Shown one piece after another: positions 44,146 through 51,439 of a stretch of DNA of 64,000 nucleotides. The DNA is from Chitinophaga alhagiae (lineage in GTDB: Bacteria; Bacteroidota; Bacteroidia; Chitinophagales; Chitinophagaceae): positions 186,001-250,000 of the forward strand of contig NZ_QXMH01000002.1 of assembly GCF_003568665.1 (NCBI RefSeq). Direction: 5' to 3'. The position numbers and the translations under genes are program-made. How positions within the stretch are numbered: the first letter of the stretch is position 1; every line of letters begins with the position of its first letter. The notes beneath the pieces were generated by a model. It was not told the origin of the DNA, did not search any database, and saw only the letters and a list, made by a program, of their open reading frames with translations.

Positions 44146-45297
44146 TTACCTCCACGCAGCGTCATACGCATTCTTGATCACAGTCTCCGGGTCGCCGATA
44201 ACCGTTTTCCGGGCGTTGGTATGCCAGGCCACCTGTACATTATTGGGGAAATGCATAATAACGGTGTAGATGCCACGGTCCTGCTCATCTGCCCATAGCC
44301 CGTTCTTCCAGTAATATTCTCCGTGCTTCCCAACAATCTTGTTGTCAAAGCCCATCAATTTATCTTTCATGCGTTTCAGCATTGCTTTGGATACCAGTTT
44401 GCCAGCTTCCGCAGACAGCAGCACCTGCGCCATTTCCGGCGTATTCATGTACCATCCGCCAGCGCCGGCCTCCAGGTATGAGGTGTATTTCATCATGCCG
44501 TTCAATGTGGGCTGGGAATAGTTGTAGTAAAGCGTCATGGTGCGGTCAGGGCTCTTTTGCGTAATGGGGCCTGCATCGTTCCAGGGGCCAATGTCTATTT
44601 TAGCATAGTTCGGCAATCCTGATGTTTTGAATATCTCTTCGCGGATGTAAGTGCGGTAGGTCTGCGCCGTTTCGCCGGCAGCCAATCCAGGCAACCATGA
44701 AAAGGAATCTTTCCCCTTTACAACACAGGGAATCAATACGCGGCACAACAGGTAGTTCACATTATCATAGTCATAAAACGCCTGATTGTCGCCAAAGCCC
44801 GTGGTTGCGGTTTGCATAGTCTGGACCAAATCACCGTAGCTGTTGCCAAAAAAAGTAAGGCCAGACTTGTGCGCCAGCAGATGGGAGACCCTGATCTTTT
44901 TGTTGGCCGGGTTAACGGTCCAAATAGTTGGCAGCAGGTCTGCCACGAAAGCATTTTCATCCAGCCCTTTCGCTTCCAACACCCTTAACAGGGCCAGCGC
45001 TGAGATAGTTTTGGTACAGCTGCCGGTTGCCTGCCGGGTAGTTACCAGGTAGTCTGTTTCAGGCATGTCAATATCTTTTCTGGCAAGCCCTCCTTTGTCA
45101 TACTTTACGATCTTTCCATCTTGCGCAATGGCGAAAGAGAAACCTACGGTTTTGCCTTCGAAGCTTTCTTTGAGGTTCTTGGAGAAGAGGGCAACGTCAA
45201 ATCCTTTGTTAACAAAATCATCAGGTTTTTCACAAGCTGTGAGCAGGGTGCCTGTAAGCGCCAGGAAGAGGCCTGCGGTTTTAAGTAAAGTTTTCAT
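44146..45297 (-). CDS. Beta-lactamase-fold serine hydrolase, lipoprotein
   Basis: A 383-residue lipoprotein (LLTACEKP, Cys at residue 22) of the beta-lactamase/penicillin-binding fold. The nucleophile motif is S93-x-x-K96 (SCTK); the YDNVNYLL segment supplies the Y-x-N element; HTN (in WHTNARK) replaces the usual KTG/HxG triad near residue 366. These proteins include D-aminopeptidases, esterases and peptidases, not necessarily lactamases. It converges on the SusCD operon and may act on the imported ligand outside the cell. Substrate unknown. Confidence 0.82.
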   Translation of the reverse strand: MKTLLKTAGLFLALTGTLLTACEKPDDFVNKGFDVALFSKNLKESFEGKTVGFSFAIAQDGKIVKYDKGGLARKDIDMPETDYLVTTRQATGSCTKTISALALLRVLEAKGLDENAFVADLLPTIWTVNPANKKIRVSHLLAHKSGLTFFGNSYGDLVQTMQTATTGFGDNQAFYDYDNVNYLLCRVLIPCVVKGKDSFSWLPGLAAGETAQTYRTYIREEIFKTSGLPNYAKIDIGPWNDAGPITQKSPDRTMTLYYNYSQPTLNGMMKYTSYLEAGAGGWYMNTPEMAQVLLSAEAGKLVSKAMLKRMKDKLMGFDNKIVGKHGEYYWKNGLWADEQDRGIYTVIMHFPNNVQVAWHTNARKTVIGDPETVIKNAYDAAWR

Positions 45298-45420
45298 TTT
45301 TTTAAGTGTTTTTGAGGTTCGGAGGCAAAGATGGGGCGGAAGAATGGGGTATCCGTAGCAAGTTTAACGAATATGGATTCCGGATTAACGAAATGGGGGA
45401 ACGGGCATAGGATGCCTGCG

Positions 45421-46971
45421 CTATTTTTCTCCCAGCCAGGTTTTCAAAATAGAAGCCTGTAACGCATCAGGGTGTTGCATGCGGGTTAGTTGATAGCCGG
45501 AATCCATTGCCAGACCGGCATATGCAAGGTATTTCCGGTAATTGATTTCTCTGGTGGTGTAGATGTATTCAAACAGTTCATCCAGCTTGGTACCGGCAGT
45601 GCTTTCAACAACTTCCCGCAGCTCCTCTTCAGTAAACCCTCTTTTCTTCTGCTGGTAAAACTCCCGGTACAGCCGTCGCATTACGTCGTCCAGGGACTTT
45701 TGGTTGTTTGTTTCATGACGTATGGCAAAATCGAACAGCATCCCTACAACAGGGCCTTTGTCGTAATAGGAGATGGTTTTGTTCACACTGTCTCCGGTGC
45801 GGCCAAAGGGGCCATCGCGCCAGGTTTCGTAGCTGGCTTCCGCCAGGGACTGGTGTAATTTACCGGTTTTGGTTTCAAAGGCGGTGATATTCGACCGGAT
45901 GTTCCTGAAGAGATCTTCTTCTGCTGCAATGCCGGCACGCTTCAGAATGAGGTATTCATAATAGACCGTCAACCCTTCTGAAACCCACAGCATTTTTGTT
46001 CTGTTGCCATTATCATAGTCAAATGGCCCCAATTCTATGGGGCGTATACGTTTTACGTTATAGTGATGAAAATATTCATGTGCAATAAAATTTAGCAGGC
46101 GCAACCTTCCTTCGGGGGAATGCAGGGCCGCTCCGTTGAAGCTGATGGTGGTGGAATTGGCATGTTCAATGCCACCGGCGCCGGGGCCAATGGCTATAAA
46201 TGTGTACTGTTTGTAAGGAATATGCCCGATGATGGCGGAGGCTGTTTTCACGATCTTCTTCAGGTCATTCGTAAACTGCGCCTTGTCAAAATTACCGGGG
46301 TTGTACGCGATGAACCGGTGCGGAATGCCGGATACCGTGAAAGGCGGCAGCTCCTCGAGGTTGCCGGTCAAGATGGGGCAATCATAGAGCATATCGTAGT
46401 CTGATGCGGCATAGGTGAATGGTTTGCCTGCAACGGTATCAAGCCCTGTAGCCACGTTTTTCCATGCCCGAAAAGGTTGGATGATCACCTGAACGGGTTG
46501 ATGCAATTGGCCCGCCGGATGCAGGAAAACACCTGCGGGTGAAATGTAGCCGCGGGTACTGTCCAGGAAGGGAGTTGCTACAAAGGCCCGCCTTGTGTTG
46601 ATGATATAGGCAACAGTAAGGGTAGCGGCATCATTGCTGTGAACCCGCCAGGTGTTATCGTCCGTTTTTTCCCATGCAAGCGCGCGGCCGTTTTCGCCGG
46701 TTACGGCAAAACTATCCAGGTTGCGGGCAAAATTGAGCCGCTGGTAATAGCCCGGGGTCCATACGGGCATTTTAAGGTCTATGGTCTTCCCTGCCAGGTT
46801 ATGGCATTGCATGACCACGCGGAAGTAATGTGCCGCGGGGTTGTCCATAGACACGGTAAAGGAGATAGGCTGCGCGGCCATAGTGAGGGATAACAGCAGG
46901 CAGAGCAGTGCCAGGTAATTTGTTTTTACCAGAAATGAGAATTGAATACCACAAACTGATAACCGGGGCAT
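45421..46971 (-). CDS. M61 family metallopeptidase lacking the PDZ domain
   Basis: A 516-residue exported enzyme (signal peptide near residues 17-33, ends MAAQ). N-terminal beta domain (residues 35-240), then the zinc site HEYFHH at 298-303 with third ligand in SEGLT (E332). M61 enzymes remove N-terminal glycine or acidic residues from peptides. Homologues usually end in a PDZ domain; this chain stops right after the catalytic domain (YLAYAGLAMDSGYQL plus 19 residues), so the PDZ is missing. It is 123 bases upstream (minus strand) of the serine hydrolase and could share its substrate. Confidence 0.85.
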   Translation of the reverse strand: MPRLSVCGIQFSFLVKTNYLALLCLLLSLTMAAQPISFTVSMDNPAAHYFRVVMQCHNLAGKTIDLKMPVWTPGYYQRLNFARNLDSFAVTGENGRALAWEKTDDNTWRVHSNDAATLTVAYIINTRRAFVATPFLDSTRGYISPAGVFLHPAGQLHQPVQVIIQPFRAWKNVATGLDTVAGKPFTYAASDYDMLYDCPILTGNLEELPPFTVSGIPHRFIAYNPGNFDKAQFTNDLKKIVKTASAIIGHIPYKQYTFIAIGPGAGGIEHANSTTISFNGAALHSPEGRLRLLNFIAHEYFHHYNVKRIRPIELGPFDYDNGNRTKMLWVSEGLTVYYEYLILKRAGIAAEEDLFRNIRSNITAFETKTGKLHQSLAEASYETWRDGPFGRTGDSVNKTISYYDKGPVVGMLFDFAIRHETNNQKSLDDVMRRLYREFYQQKKRGFTEEELREVVESTAGTKLDELFEYIYTTREINYRKYLAYAGLAMDSGYQLTRMQHPDALQASILKTWLGEK

Positions 46972-47097
46972 AATCCGTCATTTTGATATTAGATAGCAGG
47001 CGTTTACAAAGGGAATTTACTGTTTTCAGGGCAATTATCTGCAGAAAAGTATGGCCAGGACAGCACAAAAAGTCCCGCCTGGCCAGCAAAGCGTCAA

Positions 47098-48147
47098 TTA
47101 ATTATAAGTATTTGGAACAAAGATGCAATTGGACGTATCCTTGGCATATATCCTGTCACGAACAATGTTGTCTACCATCCGGTTAAAATTGATGGTGGAA
47201 TGCTGGACATGGAGGATGTAAGCGCCATACGCATTGTGATGCATATAGTTATTGGTCACGAATATGTTCCTTATTTTGGCGGTAGTTTCGGTTTTGGCAT
47301 TCATCTCTATCCCATTTCCTACGTTATATGCCAATTCACAGTTCGTGATATATACATTTTGCGCGGTATCCGCGTCTGGCTCAATGTCAATCCCATCCTG
47401 TGGTTTTGTTCCATTCGTGTAAGTGAATATACAACTGTCTACTTCCAACCCGTTCACGCCTCCAATGGTCAGGGCCTGCCGCCGGTTGTTGGTGCTGGTC
47501 ACTCTTTTTACGATCACATCGCGGCTCACGATCCGGGCGCCGCCATCTGTTGTACGGCCTCCCACTACTATGCCGTCTCCCCAGCAGTTGGAGATGTGTG
47601 TGCGGTTGACCTTAACGTTCGTGCTGCCGTATATGGCAATCCCCATGCCCCATTCTCCCGTGGTGCCTGTATGCTGGTCACGGTCTCCTACTATTTTGCC
47701 GCCGAATATGTTCACGTTATCTGCAAATGCCACTAAAATGGCATGATTACGACTGCTAGCTGTGGGCCTTACTATTAACCTGCGCGTGGTATCATACATG
47801 TATAAGGTCACATTGTTTTTCATATTGATGGCGGTGTCTGCGTCAATGTAATAGCTGCCTGTCCGCACCCGCACTACGCCCCCTCCCAGGCCTGCCATGG
47901 AGTCAATGGCTTTCTGGAACGCCCAGGTGTCGTTAAGGGCATCGGTACCGTTGGCCCCTACATCGTTCACATATATTTCCGGCAGCGCCAGCGTTTGATT
48001 GCCGCTACTAATGGCTGACAGTTCATCTGTAGCAATTGAAGTTCCCATTTTGTAGCAGCCGGCTGCAAGACAAGTTAACAGGGCTCCTGAGAGGAAGAAA
48101 AAAAATGTTGCTTTTGAGACAGCAGAGGTATTCATTTTCGGGCTCAT
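47098..48147 (-). CDS. Right-handed beta-helix repeat lipoprotein
   Basis: About 349 residues: a lipoprotein signal (LAAGCYK), then a pectate-lyase-like parallel beta-helix. The start of the fold is YVNDVGANGTDALNDTWAFQKAIDSM, a pattern shared by many polysaccharide lyases and GH28-type enzymes. Repeated N-V-x-I and N-x-G motifs follow (INMKNNVTLYMYD, NVYITNCELAYNVGNGIEM). No GH28-type DD pair is evident. ATG at 48147 is chosen; 48135 is an alternative four residues later that keeps the signal. Possible lyase or binding protein. Confidence 0.75.
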   Translation of the reverse strand: MSPKMNTSAVSKATFFFFLSGALLTCLAAGCYKMGTSIATDELSAISSGNQTLALPEIYVNDVGANGTDALNDTWAFQKAIDSMAGLGGGVVRVRTGSYYIDADTAINMKNNVTLYMYDTTRRLIVRPTASSRNHAILVAFADNVNIFGGKIVGDRDQHTGTTGEWGMGIAIYGSTNVKVNRTHISNCWGDGIVVGGRTTDGGARIVSRDVIVKRVTSTNNRRQALTIGGVNGLEVDSCIFTYTNGTKPQDGIDIEPDADTAQNVYITNCELAYNVGNGIEMNAKTETTAKIRNIFVTNNYMHHNAYGAYILHVQHSTINFNRMVDNIVRDRIYAKDTSNCIFVPNTYN

Positions 48148-48343
48148 AACAAATTGTTTTGATTTTATGAATAGGTGATACAAAAACCTGGTTACTTGGG
48201 AATTTTTTCAACAAGCAAAAGGCGGCCCGCCACTTTTCAGCTATGGAAGCGGCAACGCGGAATATGGCCGTTTAATGATAGACAATCAAAAAAGGGGAAG
48301 GGAGTATCCGGGTAAAAAAGAAGGTGATTATTACATTTTTGTC

Positions 48344-48742
48344 TTATTCGTCTGATCGCTGTACGGTGGTATCTGCGGGGCGGGGCAGGGCAGTGTCTGC
48401 GGGCATGGTTTGGGTGCTGTCTGTATGTATGGTTTGGGTGGTATCCCTGGTTTTACCGGTGAGGATGCTGTCTGCCTGCATGGAAGTGATACGGGTATTC
48501 GGGGCATCGCGCTCCTGCCGGGTGAGAGTGCCCATTTTTTCCATTCCCTTCCTTTCTTTTTTGCTGAACAGGTGCTGTGGGTTTTTTTGCTTCCGGAGGC
48601 CTTCTTCAAAGCGGTACTCAGCACCCAGCCGCGGGGGCTGGTATATACGTTCCTTCCGCTGAAAGGCGCCCCTGAACCCGGAACAGCTATACAGCAGCAG
48701 TATCAAACAAAAAGCGGTCACTATCTGCAGGGGGAAACGCAT
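48344..48742 (-). CDS. Small hypothetical lipoprotein
   Basis: A 132-residue protein with a lipoprotein signal (ILLLYSCSG, Cys at residue 20), a basic middle (RFEEGLRKQKNPQHLFSKKERKGMEKMG) and a low-complexity threonine/aspartate-rich tail ending ADTTVQRSDE. The signal peptide makes this frame preferable to three other open frames over the same bases. No domain recognised. The 196 bases between it and the beta-helix gene hold no gene that I can support. Confidence 0.55.
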   Translation of the reverse strand: MRFPLQIVTAFCLILLLYSCSGFRGAFQRKERIYQPPRLGAEYRFEEGLRKQKNPQHLFSKKERKGMEKMGTLTRQERDAPNTRITSMQADSILTGKTRDTTQTIHTDSTQTMPADTALPRPADTTVQRSDE

Positions 48743-48867
48743 GCTAACATGATATGGTTATGACTCTGGAAGTTTAACGTAAGGAAGGGCCGGTTTATTG
48801 CCCGCCTGGCTTTCCGGCGCCCTCCAACGTATTACCTGAGCTTCAGCCTAAAGTAGAATGGAACTAT

Positions 48868-48910
48868 CGGTATTATACCGGTACAAAGTGATACTTTCCT
48901 GTTAATTTTG
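48868..48910 (+). promoter_or_regulatory. Promoter and palindrome of the lipoprotein gene at 48917
   Basis: TAATTTTG at 48903-48910 is an exact -7 box only seven bases before the ATG, predicting a leaderless or near-leaderless mRNA. CGGTAT-T-ATACCG at 48868-48880 is a perfect 6-bp inverted repeat about where the -33 element would be. It is a candidate operator. Confidence 0.5.
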
Positions 48911-48916
48911 TAACTG

Positions 48917-49738
48917 ATGCTCAACTTCCTGAAAGTACCAACGCTGGCATTGCTCTGCATGCTGACCGCATCCTGCGGTACGGCTTATCGCTTGCAATTG
49001 CCGCCCCGCCCGGACAACGCCGTTACCGGCAACGGTTTTTACAAAGTGGTGGATTCCATGAAATGGCATACGCGGGAACCGCTGGCCATGCGGGAAATAC
49101 TTTCCGGCAACGTGCCGGGTTTTCTCAGGAAGTTTGTACCTGTGCATACTTCCATCACTACCGGCGGCGGTAAAAAGATCTCCGCTACTTTTTTTGTGGC
49201 GCCGGACTACCTGTCTATTGGCAGCAACAATGATTTTGCGCGGGTGCCGCTTACGCCAATTACCGGCCAGCGTATTGCAGACAGCCTGCAATGCTTTTTG
49301 CCCACGCGTAAAATGGTGGACGATATTTACCGGCAGGCCAATGTAAAACTGGAACCTGTGCCGCTGTATGGCTTTCGTGACAGTGCTATTATCTTCTGGC
49401 ATCATCACTTGATCATTGAAGGCCAGCGTAAAGGGAGAGCAGGCCTGATTGGAGGTATCAAGAAGGATGTGGTGATCAGTGAAAAGGTGGCGCGAGACAG
49501 CAGGCCCAACAGGGTGGCCATTTACGGATGGCACCAACCGGACGGGAAACCCATTCAGCCATTATACACCGGGCATGTTGACTGGTATGTTGATTACAGC
49601 CATGGTATACGCCTGGTATACCGGAAAATAAAAGTGAACGGGCAATGGATGGACTACACGGAAGTGCTGCAGCACCCGGAGTACAAGGCGCTGCTATGCG
49701 ACGAGGATGCTTGTGATTTTTTCAGGTACCCGTACTAA
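48917..49738 (+). CDS. Hypothetical lipoprotein
   Basis: A 273-residue predicted lipoprotein (MLTASCGTAY, Cys at residue 20). Recognisable stretches such as GNVPGFLRKFVPVHTS, KKISATFFVAPDYLSIG and RPNRVAIYGWHQPDGKPIQPLYTGHVDWYVDYSHGIRLV recur in Bacteroidota proteins of unknown function. The His-rich YVDYSHG and HHHLIIEG motifs might bind metal, but no family with known chemistry is recognised. It converges on the VCBS gene with a four-base overlap of the stops. Confidence 0.75.
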   Translation: MLNFLKVPTLALLCMLTASCGTAYRLQLPPRPDNAVTGNGFYKVVDSMKWHTREPLAMREILSGNVPGFLRKFVPVHTSITTGGGKKISATFFVAPDYLSIGSNNDFARVPLTPITGQRIADSLQCFLPTRKMVDDIYRQANVKLEPVPLYGFRDSAIIFWHHHLIIEGQRKGRAGLIGGIKKDVVISEKVARDSRPNRVAIYGWHQPDGKPIQPLYTGHVDWYVDYSHGIRLVYRKIKVNGQWMDYTEVLQHPEYKALLCDEDACDFFRYPY

Positions 49739-50871
49739 CGTTTTACCTGCTCAAAGAAGAAAACACCCTTTTTGTTGGACACTACAATGTCTTTCAGCCC
49801 GTCTTTATTCATGTCCTGCACTACAAAGTTGTTGCCTACGCCTGAATTGTTGTCTATTTCATGCGCCGTCCAGGTGGGTGTTTTACCTGGCTTGAAGGCG
49901 AACCAGTACAGCATGGCGGGCTCATGCGCGCCGGGGTCTTTGCCGTTGTGCGCGTAATAGCGCTTGCCGGTAATGATGTCCTGGTGGCCGTCTCCGTCAA
50001 GGTCTTCCAGCGCCAGGGCATGGGTTTGGGAAAACTGTTTGCTGATCTCATGCGTTGTCCATTGGCCGTTACGTTGCTCATGCCACCAGATGCCGTAATT
50101 GTGGGCGGAAGAACTGATAATGTCTGCCTCTCCGTCACGGTTGGCATCAAGCACTACCATGTTGGCGCAGTCTTGCCCGAGGTTGGCGGCGTGAAATGTC
50201 CAGTTGGAACGGGTTACATCCGCGGGGCATTCCCACCAGCCGCTTTTGATGATCACATCTTTTCTACCGTCTTTATTCAGGTCTCCCCAGCCCAGGCCGT
50301 GTGTATACCTGTGCGTGCCGCGGAGGCTATCTGTGCTGATCACGTAGTGCTGCCATTGTGTATTGCCTTTGCCGGACGGGGATTTCAGCCATACCACCTG
50401 ACGGGCTTCCGTATCGTTGCAGATAATATCGTTTCTGCCGTCTCCGTCTACATCTACAAACAGCGGCGTTTCATTGCCGGCCGTTTTCAGGATGATGTGC
50501 TGCCGCCAGGGCTTGCCCGTTGTTTGGGGGTTTTCATACCATGTACAGGCCGCGCCGGGCTGATCAAAGCGGATGAGGTCCTGCCAGCCGTCGTTGTTCA
50601 CGTCTATGCAATAATTCAGGAAGGTAGTGCTGTAACCGCGTATGGCATCCGTGGTGTCTGCGTGCAGCAGGTGGCGCGTCCAGGTAGGGGCCTCATACCA
50701 CCAGGGGCCGGCCAGTATGTCTGTTTGGCCGTCGTTGTTCAGATCTCCCACGGCTACGCCTTCAGACACAAATACATGGCTTATGACATGTTTCTTGAAA
50801 GATATGGGCGCACCGGCCGAAAAAATGGCTACAAACAGGGTGGCGGCGGCGTAGTAAAAAAAGTGCTTCAT
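49735..50871 (-). CDS. FG-GAP/VCBS-repeat secreted protein
   Basis: A 378-residue exported protein (signal peptide 1-21, ends FSAGAP) built of about six VCBS/FG-GAP blades, each with a calcium-type D-x-(D/N)-x-D-G motif: GDLNNDGQTDILAG, DVNNDGWQDLI, DVDGDGRNDIIC, DLNKDGRKDVII, DANRDGEADIIS, DLDGDGHQDIITG, DMNKDGLKDIVV. It should form a beta-propeller. Such proteins bind ligands or surfaces, and some carry enzymatic partners. The start at 50871 is chosen for the signal peptide. Confidence 0.85.
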   Translation of the reverse strand: MKHFFYYAAATLFVAIFSAGAPISFKKHVISHVFVSEGVAVGDLNNDGQTDILAGPWWYEAPTWTRHLLHADTTDAIRGYSTTFLNYCIDVNNDGWQDLIRFDQPGAACTWYENPQTTGKPWRQHIILKTAGNETPLFVDVDGDGRNDIICNDTEARQVVWLKSPSGKGNTQWQHYVISTDSLRGTHRYTHGLGWGDLNKDGRKDVIIKSGWWECPADVTRSNWTFHAANLGQDCANMVVLDANRDGEADIISSSAHNYGIWWHEQRNGQWTTHEISKQFSQTHALALEDLDGDGHQDIITGKRYYAHNGKDPGAHEPAMLYWFAFKPGKTPTWTAHEIDNNSGVGNNFVVQDMNKDGLKDIVVSNKKGVFFFEQVKR

Positions 50872-50932
50872 GATGTTTTCGTGGAATCTGGTGAAAAGAA
50901 CAGGTCTTAAAATAGCAAAATAATCGGGTATC

Positions 50933-51415
50933 TCACAGTACAAAATAGCGGGGACGGTGGTTGTCAGACAGCAGTGCCTCTGCGTAATCCAGCACGCCGT
51001 TCCCGGAAAGCTGTTCCAGCTTCGGTTTTACAGGCCCGTAGTCCAGGTTTGCGGGAACGTCCAGCACAAAATAGCCGCTGCCTGCGGATACAGAGCCGCA
51101 GCCCATGTCCCGGAAAAGCCCGCGCAGCGCTTCCTCGTTTTTTGTTGTTTGCATTAACATCACCTGCACGGTAGAATGACCGGAGGGGGCAATGATTTCC
51201 AGGCAGGTGAAACAGTTCCCGTCTGCGTTGTGCTCCGCCCGTACAATATCTCCCCAGGCCACCCCGAGTACGTACAGTGGAATGCGCTTTATTTTATACT
51301 GCCCTCCCTTTCCGTTTATGGCTTCGGCCGGCAGAATTTCTGTGGTTTCTTCCCCGAGCACGCTGCTGTGAAAGCGGAAGGTTATATTTACCGGATCGTT
51401 CGTCATATCCGGCAA
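50933..51415 (-). CDS. DUF4265 domain protein
   Basis: A 160-residue cytoplasmic-looking protein of unknown function. Segments typical of the DUF4265 family are visible: ITFRFHSSVLGEETTEILPAEAING, YKIKRIPLYVLGVAWGDIVRAEHNADG, and SGHSTVQVMLM. M4 at 51406 is an alternative start. It sits between two exported-protein genes on the same strand, 61 bases upstream of the VCBS gene and 24 bases after the GH28-like gene; no link to them is evident. Confidence 0.75.
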   Translation of the reverse strand: MPDMTNDPVNITFRFHSSVLGEETTEILPAEAINGKGGQYKIKRIPLYVLGVAWGDIVRAEHNADGNCFTCLEIIAPSGHSTVQVMLMQTTKNEEALRGLFRDMGCGSVSAGSGYFVLDVPANLDYGPVKPKLEQLSGNGVLDYAEALLSDNHRPRYFVL

Positions 51416-51439
51416 AATACAAAAAGCCCGCGCAATGCC

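Noticed and set aside
48324..48763. Three further open frames over the small lipoprotein gene
   Set aside because: Only the minus-strand frame ending at 48344 has a lipoprotein signal. The others are low-complexity shadows.
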